A stretch of DNA of 64,000 nucleotides from Gammaproteobacteria bacterium (GTDB lineage: Bacteria; Pseudomonadota; Gammaproteobacteria; JAABTG01): positions 1,116,001 through 1,180,000 of the forward strand of contig JAXHLS010000002.1 of the NCBI GenBank assembly GCA_034522055.1. The letters run 5' to 3'. The notes beneath the pieces are model-generated. The model saw only the letters and a program-made list of their open reading frames with translations. It had not been told where the DNA came from and ran no database searches. Shown here in pieces: positions 55,830-64,000 of this stretch. The first letter of the stretch is position 1, and the number at the start of each line of letters is the position of its first letter. The position numbers and the translations under genes were made by a program.

Positions 55830-57452
55830 TCAAGACCCGCCCGCGGCGGCGGCCAGCTTTTCCAGGCGCTCCCTGACCGAACGGTACTTGGCGTTGTCGG
55901 GGTCCACCTTCGCCACCCGTTCGAGGTAGCGCTCAGCCTCCGCGAGGAGCTTCTGATCTACGCCCTTGTCCCGCATCTCGATCACCAGCACCTGGGCGGC
56001 GTTGAGGTTCACCACGCGATTGGCCGGCATGCCCTCGGCGGCGTCCCGGAACAGGGCGATGGCCTCACCGAGCTTGCCGGCGCGGGCCAGGTCCACCCCC
56101 TCGTTGTTGAGGCGGATGAGCTGGTCCTGGGTGGCATCCACCATGGCGCTGCCCCGCTCCCGCAGCCCGGCCTCGGCGAACACCGATTTGACCTCCGCCA
56201 GCAGGGCCTCGTCCTCGTGATTGTTGCGTACCAGCTCCTCGAGGAGATGGGCTGCGGCATCGGCCTTGCCTTCTTCGAACAGGCGGCGGGCATCATCGAG
56301 GGACGAATGGCGCGCATCCGCCGGCTCGCCGGCGGCCGGTTCCACCGCCGCCAGGACGGCGCGCGCCTCATCCTCGCGCCCCATGGACTTCAGTACGCCC
56401 CCCTCCAGGAGTGCCGCCCGGCGGGCGTCCTCGGCGTTGGCTTCCACCCGGTGGATACGCTGCCCTTCCCGCAGGGCGCTGAGGGCGCCGCTATCATCGC
56501 CGGCGGAGTGGAGCGCCTCCGCGAGGCGCGTGTGATCCGACAACGACCGAAAGGATGAGTATCTGTTGAGCCGTACCACCGAGCGAAAGGCCTTGCCCGC
56601 CAGCTCGTAATCGGCATTCCCGTAGGCCAGTTCTCCCAGCGCCTTCTGGCGATGTACCGACTTGGGCGACAGGGCGGTAGCCTGGGCCAGCACCTGTTGC
56701 GCCTGGCGGGTGTTGCCGCGAGCCTTTTCCACCCGGGCCAACCAGTCGTAGGCCTCCATGGCGAGACGATTCGATGACACGAGTTCGGCGAAAATGTCAT
56801 GGGCCTGTTCCAGATCGCCCATATGGAACAGGCAGATCCCCCGTCCCAGCTTCGCCCAGTGCAGCTCGCGGTGGGCCAGCACCTCGTCGTAGAGGGCGAG
56901 CGCACCGGCGTGATCACCCGCCTCCAGCAGCAGTCCCCCCTTGCGTTCCATGATCTCGAGGCCGTAACGACCCTTGTGGGCCAGCCCCTCGTCGCAGCGG
57001 GCGATGGCGCCCCGCACATCGCCGGCCGCCGCCGCCGCCTCGATGGGCGCGAACTCGGCCTTGCGAGCCATGGCCCTGTCGAGACGCAGTTTCAACGCGT
57101 TGCGGTTGAAAGGCTTGATGATGTAATCGTCGGGCTTGTGATCCACCGCCCCCAGCACCATGTCGATGCTGGTCTCGGCGGTGACCATGATGAACACCGC
57201 CGCGGGCTTGAGCAGCCGGCGCGCGCGCGCCTCCTCCAAGATCTGCTGGCCGTCCTTGGAATCGCCGAGGTTGTAGTCGCACAACACGGCGTCCATGGGG
57301 AACCGGGCCATCTCCTTGATGGCGTCCTCGCCATTGGCGGCCAACCTGACCTCCTTCGCGCCCATGGCCTCCAGCATCTGCCGGATGGCACGCAGCATGT
57401 CGTCGAAGTCCTCGACCACGAGAAAGCGCTTTTTCGTATAGTCTTCGGACAT
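55830..57452 (-). CDS. Response regulator with TPR repeats
   Basis: The 540-residue protein starts at ATG 57452. The receiver (residues 8-125) has Glu14-Asp15, phospho-Asp59 (AVLCDYNLG) and Lys113 (YIIKPFN). The remainder is a chain of tetratricopeptide-like helices (about 140-535; AKLGRGICLFHMGDLEQAHD, ALGELAYGNADYELAGKAF, LNNEGVDLARAGKLGEAIAL). No output enzyme or DNA-binding domain is seen, so it should act by protein contacts. The gene order puts it between the RND transporter and the histidine kinase. Confidence 0.9.
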   Translation of the reverse strand: MSEDYTKKRFLVVEDFDDMLRAIRQMLEAMGAKEVRLAANGEDAIKEMARFPMDAVLCDYNLGDSKDGQQILEEARARRLLKPAAVFIMVTAETSIDMVLGAVDHKPDDYIIKPFNRNALKLRLDRAMARKAEFAPIEAAAAAGDVRGAIARCDEGLAHKGRYGLEIMERKGGLLLEAGDHAGALALYDEVLAHRELHWAKLGRGICLFHMGDLEQAHDIFAELVSSNRLAMEAYDWLARVEKARGNTRQAQQVLAQATALSPKSVHRQKALGELAYGNADYELAGKAFRSVVRLNRYSSFRSLSDHTRLAEALHSAGDDSGALSALREGQRIHRVEANAEDARRAALLEGGVLKSMGREDEARAVLAAVEPAAGEPADARHSSLDDARRLFEEGKADAAAHLLEELVRNNHEDEALLAEVKSVFAEAGLRERGSAMVDATQDQLIRLNNEGVDLARAGKLGEAIALFRDAAEGMPANRVVNLNAAQVLVIEMRDKGVDQKLLAEAERYLERVAKVDPDNAKYRSVRERLEKLAAAAGGS

Positions 57453-57530
57453 GGCAGATCCGTCGCAACTCTTATAAGGATAGGATACCCATGATGGGCC
57501 CGTGACGCAGCCGGCCCACGACACGGGCGT

Positions 57531-60293
57531 TCATGGCCCCTCCTCCCGCCCGGCATAGCGCCGGGTCATGGCGGCGAGGCGCGCGCCGAGGATGGCGCTG
57601 ATATTCAAGTTGAGACGCGCCACGACGTTGGGAAAGAACTTGAGATCCTTACGGATCTTGTCGAAATCGAAGCGCAGGACGCTGACCGGGGTAAGGGCCC
57701 TGACGTCCGCGGTGCGCTCCGTCTCCTGCACGAAACCGATCTCACCGAACACCTGCCCCGGCAGCAGCACCGTAAGCCGGCGCTGGGCATCCTTGCCCCG
57801 GTGCATCACCTCCACCTCGCCGGACAGGAGGAGAAACATGCTGCGGCCCATCGTGCCCTGGCGCACCAGCAGCTCGCCGGCCTCGAACTCGTGGAGTTCG
57901 GAGATGAGAATGGCCTTGCGCATCTGGTAGCCGCTCATGCCCCGGAACAGGGGACTGTGCTCCAGCACCTCCCGCTGCATGGAGAAACCCAGGATCTGAT
58001 ACAGGCCCACGAGGCGTACCCGGGCCATGATGATGGGGGTGATGAGAAGATTGGCGAATACCGCGAACAGCATGGTGGCGGCCGCCAGGGCACCGAACTG
58101 GGCGATCACGGTGAACTCGGAGAACAACAACACCCCGAAGCCCAGGGCCAGGGCGATGCTGGTGGCCACCACCGGTGTGGCCTCCTCCCGCACCGTGGTG
58201 GCCACCGCCTCGTCGTAATCCGCGGTGCGGCGGCACAAGTCGTTGTAACGCGAAAACAGGTGAATGGTGCCGTCGATGGCGATACCGATGGCGATGACGG
58301 CCACCATGGCGGTGCCGGGATTGAGGGAGATGTCCAGCAGGCCCATGACCCCGAACATGAGGATGATGGGCACCACCGCCGGCACCAGGGCGATGAGCCC
58401 CCCCTTGACGGAGGTGAACATGACCGCCATGACCACGAAGATGGCCCCCAGCAGCATCGTCAGGGATTTCACCTGGGCCACCATGAGGGACTCGGCGGCG
58501 GCATTGACCATGAGGTTCTCCCCCACGACATGGGCCTCCACCCCGGGCCCCGCGATGTCCCGGGCCACCACCTTGAGTTCCCCGATATGGCGGTTCAGGG
58601 TGCTGGAGTCGCTGACCTGATGGCGCACCACGATGTTGGCTCTCTGGTAGTCGTGACTCAGGTAGCTGCCGAGTTCCTGGCGATGGAAAAACAGCAGGTA
58701 CTGGGCCACCAGTTCGCGGCTGCCGGGGATGGTGGCGTAGTCCTCGTCGCCGCCGTGGTAGGCACGGTTGATCAGGGACAACAGGTCCACCACCGAGGTA
58801 CTGCGATCGAAGATCCCCTGCTTGTCGAGGAAGGCTTGGATCTCCGCCAGCCGTTCGAGATTGGCCGGTTCCAGGAAGGCCTTGTCGCGGCGGGATTCCA
58901 GCATGATGTAGAACACCCGGGTGCCCGCCAGGTCCTGCTGCAGGCGGCGGCTGTCCGTCACCAGGGCGCGGTCGCCGCGGAAATAGGTCATGGGGTCGTT
59001 GGTGACATGGAGACCCTGGGCCTGGTAGAGGAAGAAGGCGCACAGCCCGGCCGTGAATACCAGCAGGGTGCGGGGCAGGTGGCGGTGGCCGAAGCCGAAC
59101 ACCCGCACCACCAGCCCGGTGAGCCCGCCGGGCCGGCCGCCCTCGCCCCACACCCGGCTGCGCCGGGGCCCCAGGGCCTGAAGCAGCAGGGGCACCAGCA
59201 ATACCGTGATGAGGCCGTTGGCGAGGATGGCGAAGGACGCCGCGATGCTGAAATCCCGAATCAGACCGATGCCGCTGAACAGGTTGCTGGCGAAACCCAG
59301 GGCCGTGGTGACGACGGTGAGGACCAGCGGTGCCCCCATGTGGCCCATCATGAAGCCCACCGCCGCCCGCCGGGGCACCTCGCCGTCATGGCCCAGCCGG
59401 CGCAGATAGGCCGCCACCATGTGAGTGTCCTCGGTAGAGCCGATGACCACGACCAGGGAAGGCAGCATGGCACTCAGGATGTTGAGGGGGATCCCCGCCC
59501 AGCCCATCATGCCGAAGGTCCAGAGAATGGCGAGGGCCGAGGTGAGCAGGGGCACGAAGGCTGCGAAGCCGCTGCGCAGGAACAGCAGGATGGTCGCCAC
59601 CAGCAGGCCCGCCGACAGCAGGCCGAGGCGGCGCAGATCGGTGAACAGGCTGTCCTGCAATTCGGCGGTGATGCGAGCCCCGCCCACCTGGAACACCTCA
59701 GAGAAGTCTTGGCGGGCGGCGTCCACCACCTCTTCCAGGGCGGCATGGACCCGCTGCCCCCCCCCCGCGGCGGGACCATCACGCCGCAGGGCGACCATGA
59801 GGGCCGTGCCGTGGCCGTCGGGCGCCAGCAGCCGGCCCACCGCCAGGGGGTTGGCCAGCGCCACCTCCCGAGCCCGATCCGCCACCTCCTGGGTCTGGGG
59901 CACCTCTTCGAGAAGGGGCTGCACGGTGAGTGTGTCTTCACTCCCATGGATGTCGCGGAGGGTGAACAGATCATCCACCGTGGCCACGAAATCGAGCCCC
60001 AGCAGCGCGTGATGCAGGCGCTCCAGGGCCGCCAGTTTCGCCGGCGTCCACAGGGCCGGGTCGCGCACATAGACCACGCTGCGCTGGTCCGATCCGAACT
60101 CATCCGCCACCCGCCGGTAAGCGAGACGATCGGGATCGCTGTCGGCGATGAGGCTGGAGAAACCGGTATCCACCTGGAGCCGGGGCAGGCCGGCAGCGGC
60201 GACGGCCGTGACGGCGGCGAGGAAGAACAACGCCCGGAAGGGGTGACGGGCCCCCGCCATCATGGACCTGCCGAGGAATCCCTGGGCATTCAT
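57531..60293 (-). CDS. RND/MMPL-type transporter with C-terminal cyclic-nucleotide-binding domain
   Basis: From ATG 60293 (overlapping the previous stop as ATGA) the protein has 920 residues. Residues 1-775 form a two-half RND exporter of the MMPL/HpnN class, about twelve membrane helices with two large periplasmic domains. Residues about 785-915 are a CNB domain (LFRGMSGYQMRKAILISELH; MGRSMFLLLSGEVEVMHRG) with the phosphate-binding cassette FGEIGFVQETERTADVRA, where both the Glu and the Arg are kept. RND proteins with a LolA-like partner carry lipids or hopanoids to the outer membrane. The CNB domain would lie in the cytoplasm and could gate export. Confidence 0.9.
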   Translation of the reverse strand: MNAQGFLGRSMMAGARHPFRALFFLAAVTAVAAAGLPRLQVDTGFSSLIADSDPDRLAYRRVADEFGSDQRSVVYVRDPALWTPAKLAALERLHHALLGLDFVATVDDLFTLRDIHGSEDTLTVQPLLEEVPQTQEVADRAREVALANPLAVGRLLAPDGHGTALMVALRRDGPAAGGGQRVHAALEEVVDAARQDFSEVFQVGGARITAELQDSLFTDLRRLGLLSAGLLVATILLFLRSGFAAFVPLLTSALAILWTFGMMGWAGIPLNILSAMLPSLVVVIGSTEDTHMVAAYLRRLGHDGEVPRRAAVGFMMGHMGAPLVLTVVTTALGFASNLFSGIGLIRDFSIAASFAILANGLITVLLVPLLLQALGPRRSRVWGEGGRPGGLTGLVVRVFGFGHRHLPRTLLVFTAGLCAFFLYQAQGLHVTNDPMTYFRGDRALVTDSRRLQQDLAGTRVFYIMLESRRDKAFLEPANLERLAEIQAFLDKQGIFDRSTSVVDLLSLINRAYHGGDEDYATIPGSRELVAQYLLFFHRQELGSYLSHDYQRANIVVRHQVSDSSTLNRHIGELKVVARDIAGPGVEAHVVGENLMVNAAAESLMVAQVKSLTMLLGAIFVVMAVMFTSVKGGLIALVPAVVPIILMFGVMGLLDISLNPGTAMVAVIAIGIAIDGTIHLFSRYNDLCRRTADYDEAVATTVREEATPVVATSIALALGFGVLLFSEFTVIAQFGALAAATMLFAVFANLLITPIIMARVRLVGLYQILGFSMQREVLEHSPLFRGMSGYQMRKAILISELHEFEAGELLVRQGTMGRSMFLLLSGEVEVMHRGKDAQRRLTVLLPGQVFGEIGFVQETERTADVRALTPVSVLRFDFDKIRKDLKFFPNVVARLNLNISAILGARLAAMTRRYAGREEGP

Positions 60294-61144
60294 CCCTCGC
60301 CATCCCCGGCGGGCGCCACGGCCGGGACGGCGGCGGTGTCTTCGATATGAGAATTGGTGAGCAGCCAGTCGGCCTCGAACAGCCGCGCCGGCACGTAGTC
60401 GCGGGAGAATACCCGCCGCAGCACCTTGATGAGGCTGCGATGGTCCCGCCGGTGGTCCTCCATGAGCACCATATCGGCCCGCCACATGTCACCGTCCACC
60501 GCCTTGAGGTCGAAACGGGTACGCGTCTTCTCCACCCGGCCGCGGCGGTCATAATAGTCCGTGCGCACGATGAACAGGTTGTCCTGGCGCAGAAAGTGGC
60601 GGCGCCGCGACACTCCCGCCGAGTCTTCGAGGAGCTCCGCCTCCACCACGTAGTGGGGCACCTCGCCGAGAGTCCGGTCCTCGAGCCGGCGGTAGCGGAA
60701 GGCATCACCATCCTCGGGCAACAGGTCCCCCACCGTGAAATCCGTACCCAACAGCCGGCTCTGGCGCGCCGCCACCGCGCCCCCCTTGAGGCGCGGGCCG
60801 AAGGCCGGCAGATAGAGGCCGGTGTCCCGGCTTCCGTCCGGCCCATGGATGGAGCGCAGGGCCACGCCGCGCACCTCCGGCGGGTCGTCGAACACCAGCA
60901 ACAGGCGCAGGGTACCGTCCGCCTCGATGCGCGAGAAACGCCGCAGCCGGTAACTGACGCGGTGGCCGGCGGCATCGTCCAGAATCAGGGACTGCTCCTC
61001 GTAGACGTGGGGATAATGCTCATGGCGGCGGGCCGACTCCGCCATGATATCCGCCCCCGACCATTGCGGGGAGGCGACAGCGGCGGCGGTGGACAGCAGC
61101 AACACCGTGGCGCAAAAAGGGGCCAGGCTCAGGGGACGGGCCAT
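60290..61144 (-). CDS. LolA-like outer-membrane lipoprotein-sorting family protein (PF17131)
   Basis: The 284-residue protein has a signal peptide (SLAPFCATVLLLSTAAAVA) and then DIMAESARRHEHYPHVYEEQ, SYRLRRFSRIEADGTLRLLL and GLYLPAFGPRLKGGAVAARQ. This is the LolA-like fold typically encoded just before MMPL/RND transporters. It probably carries a hydrophobic cargo through the periplasm. It lies 5 bp after pqiC and overlaps the RND gene. Confidence 0.88.
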   Translation of the reverse strand: MARPLSLAPFCATVLLLSTAAAVASPQWSGADIMAESARRHEHYPHVYEEQSLILDDAAGHRVSYRLRRFSRIEADGTLRLLLVFDDPPEVRGVALRSIHGPDGSRDTGLYLPAFGPRLKGGAVAARQSRLLGTDFTVGDLLPEDGDAFRYRRLEDRTLGEVPHYVVEAELLEDSAGVSRRRHFLRQDNLFIVRTDYYDRRGRVEKTRTRFDLKAVDGDMWRADMVLMEDHRRDHRSLIKVLRRVFSRDYVPARLFEADWLLTNSHIEDTAAVPAVAPAGDGEG

Positions 61145-61149
61145 GCCGT

Positions 61150-61806
61150 TCAGGCACCCGCCGGCCGGCCGCCGGCGGGGGAGGCGTGGCGGCGGATGGC
61201 CGCCGCCATGTCACGGCCGAGACGGGCGAACATCACGGCCATGGCCGCCACCGTGGTGTTGTAGTCCGCGCCGGGGACCAGGGGTGCGCTCTCGAGTTCG
61301 CTCACCCGCGTCTCCAGGGTGGTGCGGCCCGCCCCGTCCAGCACCCGCCACCAGGCCGCCAGGGCCACGCGCCGGTCGGGACCGCGCTCGAAACGGGTGA
61401 TCTCCAGTTCCACCAGCAGATCGGCGTCGAGGCCCGCCCGGTGGGGAGGACCCGATACCCGGCTCGTGCCCAGCTCGCGGGACAGGTTCTGCACCATCAC
61501 GCTCACCAGGTTCTTGCGCAGATTGCCCCCCCACTGGTGATACTCCGCCAACTCGAGGCGCTGGGGCGCGCTGCGGGTGACGATCTGGGGACGCTCCAGG
61601 TACTGGGGCAGCCGCAGCTCCAGCAGCTTCACCGTGAGTTCCGAAGCCGGCGCCGCCGGGCCGTCCGGTGCGGCCACCGCGTCCAACACGTAGTAGCGCA
61701 CCGGCGGGGCCTGGGAGCCCATGCAGCCGCCGAGGACCAGGGCCAAGGCCAGGACCATAACCATGACGACCCACCAGGGCCCGGGCGGAGTGGAATGGCG
61801 GGTCAT
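61150..61806 (-). CDS. pqiC: PqiC-like lipoprotein (ABC-type transport auxiliary)
   Basis: The 218-residue product has a lipobox (LALVLGGC) and PqiC/DUF330 features: VRYYVLDAVAAPDG, LRLPQYLERPQIVTRSAPQR, YHQWGGNLRKNLVSVMVQNL. PqiC sits in the outer membrane and contacts the PqiB tunnel. The start overlaps the pqiB stop (TGATG). Confidence 0.92.
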   Translation of the reverse strand: MTRHSTPPGPWWVVMVMVLALALVLGGCMGSQAPPVRYYVLDAVAAPDGPAAPASELTVKLLELRLPQYLERPQIVTRSAPQRLELAEYHQWGGNLRKNLVSVMVQNLSRELGTSRVSGPPHRAGLDADLLVELEITRFERGPDRRVALAAWWRVLDGAGRTTLETRVSELESAPLVPGADYNTTVAAMAVMFARLGRDMAAAIRRHASPAGGRPAGA

Positions 61807-63500
61807 CACTGCCCCCCGGGGGGTTGCTTGCCGAAGAGGATGGACTGGGGGTTGCGCTCCAGCAGGTCCACCAGGTGGCGTATGGAACGGGCCATCTCCG
61901 CCAGCTCTTCCGTCATCTGGTTGAAGCGGTACTGGGCGGGCGAGTCCTGGGCCAGCACCTCGTTGAACAGGTTCATGGTGACTTCGATCCTCTCCAGGGC
62001 CTCGTGGCCGGAACCGAGGGCCTTCTCCATGTTGGCGGCGATGGGCTCGGCCCGGGCGTCCAGCTGGGTGAGGGTGCTGCGCAGTACCGCCAGGGTTTCG
62101 TTCAGCCCCCCCACCGCCTGCCGGGCATCGGCGGAATTCAGCAGCTGGTCGGCCCCTTCCAGGGCGCCTTGCAGGGCGGCACCTATCTTGTCCAGTTCCA
62201 CCGCCTCCAGCTTGGCCAACACGCTGCGCAGGGAGCCCGTGAGCTGCTCCAGGCGGCCCGGGATAGTAGGCAGTTCCGGGATATCCTCCCGATCGCTCAC
62301 CAGCCTCGGAGGCAGGTCGGGCCGCATGTCCAGCTCCACGAAGAGTTGCCCGGTCAACAGGTTCCCCATCTGCAGGCGGGCCCTCAGCCCTTGCTCCACC
62401 AGGGTCTGCAGCACCTGCTGGGGGTTCTGGTCTGCACCACCACCGCGGGCGATGACCCGCTCGGGTTCGATCTCGATGAGTACGGGGATACGGAAGGAGG
62501 TATCCCGCTGGTCGTACTCCAGGCGCACGTCCACCACTCGCCCCACCTTGATGCCCTTGAATTCCACGGGCGCGTCGATGGCCAGCCCCCGCACCGAGCC
62601 TTCGAAGAACAGCACGAAACGCACCTTCCTGGTATAGGTCTGCTCCTTGATGCGGGCGCGGCTCTCGTGGAGAGTAAACACCAGGCCGGCCACTTCCTCC
62701 GTGGCGGGCTCCAGGGTGTCGGGGGTGGCGAAGGCGATGCCACCGAACAGCAGGGACTGCACCGATTCCGTGCGCACTCTCAGGCCCTGGGCATCCACCG
62801 TGACATCCAGGCCGCTGATATTCCAGAAGCGGGTGTTGCCACGCACCATGTCCGAATAGGGGGCCTTGACGAAGGCGTGGATAAACACGTTCTTCTGATC
62901 GGAACTGAGTTCATAGCCCAACACCTCGCCGGCCAGGATCCCCTGGTAATAGAGGGGTGATCCGATATCGATGGACCCCAGCCGTTCGGCCATCAGCACC
63001 AGTCTCTTGCCCTCGTCCTCGGCGCGTACCACGGGGGGCGATTCGAGGCCATCGAAGTGGGTCTGAAAGGCACCGCGGCCCGGTTCGATCTCGATATAGG
63101 CCCCCGAAATGAGAGTGCCGAGTCCCGAGACCCCACGGATATCCAGCCGCGGCTTGACCACCCAGAAGCGGGTGCCACGGCGCAGGAAAGGCTCCGCCTC
63201 CTTCGCCATATCGGCGTGCACCACCACCGACTTGAAGTCCTCGGTGAAACGCAGGGACTGCACCACGCCGATCTCGATGTTCTTGTACTTGATGCGGGTC
63301 TTGCCGGCCTCGATGCCTTCCGCGGTCTTGAAGCCGATGGTGATCCGGGGGCCCTTCTCCGACAGGGTATCGACGATGAGCCAGCCGCCGATGAGGGCGG
63401 TGATGAAGGGAATCAGCCACACCAGGGACGGGCCGGAACGCGTCTTCACCCGCGGCGGCGGCATCCCCCCGGGCTGCTCCGTGCCGGCGGGCATGCTCAT
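61806..63500 (-). CDS. pqiB: PqiB-like MCE-domain protein
   Basis: The 564-residue protein has one N-terminal membrane helix (SLVWLIPFITALIGGWLIV) and three MCE repeats (GPRITIGFKTAEGIEAGKTR; a second near residue 155; RFVLFFEGSVRGLAIDAPVE), then a long helical C-terminus that forms the lipid channel of the PqiB syringe. It bridges the inner and outer membranes. It overlaps pqiA (ATGA) and pqiC. Confidence 0.94.
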   Translation of the reverse strand: MSMPAGTEQPGGMPPPRVKTRSGPSLVWLIPFITALIGGWLIVDTLSEKGPRITIGFKTAEGIEAGKTRIKYKNIEIGVVQSLRFTEDFKSVVVHADMAKEAEPFLRRGTRFWVVKPRLDIRGVSGLGTLISGAYIEIEPGRGAFQTHFDGLESPPVVRAEDEGKRLVLMAERLGSIDIGSPLYYQGILAGEVLGYELSSDQKNVFIHAFVKAPYSDMVRGNTRFWNISGLDVTVDAQGLRVRTESVQSLLFGGIAFATPDTLEPATEEVAGLVFTLHESRARIKEQTYTRKVRFVLFFEGSVRGLAIDAPVEFKGIKVGRVVDVRLEYDQRDTSFRIPVLIEIEPERVIARGGGADQNPQQVLQTLVEQGLRARLQMGNLLTGQLFVELDMRPDLPPRLVSDREDIPELPTIPGRLEQLTGSLRSVLAKLEAVELDKIGAALQGALEGADQLLNSADARQAVGGLNETLAVLRSTLTQLDARAEPIAANMEKALGSGHEALERIEVTMNLFNEVLAQDSPAQYRFNQMTEELAEMARSIRHLVDLLERNPQSILFGKQPPGGQ

Positions 63501-64000
63501 GGCCGGGGCTCCGCGTGGTCCCAGATGAGCCGCGGGTCGAAGCTGTGGGCCGCCAGCATGGTGAGCACTACCACGGCGGCGAAGAAGGTGACCCCGATAC
63601 CGGGCACCACCAGGGCCAGGGCATCCATACGCACCAGGGCCGCCAGGATGGCCACCAGGAACACGTCCACCATGGACCACGCCCCCACCACCTCGGTCAC
63701 CCGGAACAGCAGGGTACGATCCCGGGGCCGCCACGGCGAGGACCGCTGCACGGACACGAGCAGGAAGGACAGCACACCGAGCTTGGCGACCGGCACCACG
63801 ATACTGGCGAAGAACACCAGTAGGGCCAGAGGCCACATGCCGTTGGCGATGAGTTCCACCACCCCCGACAGGATGGTGTTGGGCTCGCCGCGCCCCAGGC
63901 GGGTCACGGTCATGACGGGATAGAGGTTGGCAGGGATGAACAGCAACGCCGCCGACACCACCAGGGCCCAGGTGCGAACGATGGCGTCGTGCTTGCGAGC
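63497..64000 (-). CDS. pqiA: PqiA-like membrane protein, C-terminal part (runs off the window)
   Basis: The visible 167 residues contain four membrane segments with FIPANLYPVMTVTRLGRGEP, VVPVAKLGVLSFLL and GAWSMVDVFLVAILAALVRM, signatures of PqiA (paraquat-inducible protein A). The N-terminus is beyond base 64000. PqiA is thought to feed or receive lipids at the inner-membrane end of PqiB. Confidence 0.93.
   Translation of the reverse strand, partial: ARKHDAIVRTWALVVSAALLFIPANLYPVMTVTRLGRGEPNTILSGVVELIANGMWPLALLVFFASIVVPVAKLGVLSFLLVSVQRSSPWRPRDRTLLFRVTEVVGAWSMVDVFLVAILAALVRMDALALVVPGIGVTFFAAVVVLTMLAAHSFDPRLIWDHAEPRP

Noticed and set aside
57801-60350. 849-codon plus-strand frame opposite the RND gene
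   Set aside because: It is a composition shadow of the RND::CNB gene: His/Gln/Gly-rich product with no domain.

Overview
The window is a GC-rich stretch of a gammaproteobacterial chromosome. I infer this from the gene content: mpl, the PqiABC, YdbH and TesA-YbbA-YbbP arrangements, paired bacterioferritins and an Rpf/DSF quorum-sensing locus. A DsrC/TusE-type gene hints at a sulfur-metabolising relative, but I cannot name the genus. No rRNA, tRNA or CRISPR array was seen. Many single-base frameshifts cluster at 16.5-20.3 kb, 22.45 kb and 44.4-49.4 kb. They suggest either local assembly or sequencing error or ongoing gene decay near insertion sequences.

Layout. 1-4.1 kb holds housekeeping genes: an FKBP-type isomerase fragment, an EamA transporter, a small membrane protein, mpl and a Lon-substrate-domain protein. 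4.5-9.3 kb is a compact DSF (diffusible signal factor) quorum-sensing locus, with rpfF (synthase) convergent with rpfG-rpfC (c-di-GMP phosphodiesterase regulator and hybrid sensor). 9.5-15 kb carries minus-strand metabolic genes: a hydrolase, an SDR, YjbQ, PdxH, an epimerase, a GDT1-type Mn exporter and a LysR regulator. A frameshifted DsrC/TusE homologue follows. An IS110-family element lies at 15.8-17.45 kb with a long 5' non-coding end, the expected place of a bridge RNA. Next come a COG4324-type peptidase, tesA and the divergent ybbA-ybbP.

22.7-34.2 kb is mostly iron: bfd with a Fur-like box, two complementary bacterioferritins, a PKHD hydroxylase (PiuC/YbiX), a TonB-dependent siderophore receptor, a REP-like palindrome array, and a Fur box followed by an FbpABC ferric-iron ABC transporter. 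34.2-39.7 kb holds a YdbH-like intermembrane protein with a YdbL-type lipoprotein, and a CNB-CBS-DUF294 nucleotidyltransferase-like protein with a DEDDh exonuclease.

39.8-45.47 kb is an accessory island bounded by a 20-bp direct repeat. It contains TacAT-like, VapBC-like (two) and orphan or broken toxin-antitoxin genes, a TonB-receptor fragment and a second IS110 copy. 45.7-50 kb contains a decayed BCCT transporter, a broken UspA gene and an ISAs1-type element that has cut into an exported-protein gene.

50.9-64 kb is all on the minus strand: PhoX phosphatase, and upstream of it a closely packed eight-gene set. In transcription order this set is pqiA, pqiB, pqiC, a LolA-like protein, an RND transporter fused to a cyclic-nucleotide-binding domain, a TPR response regulator, a small histidine kinase and an MsbA-like ABC exporter. 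It looks like an envelope-lipid transport module with built-in signal control and is the best candidate here for an undescribed system.
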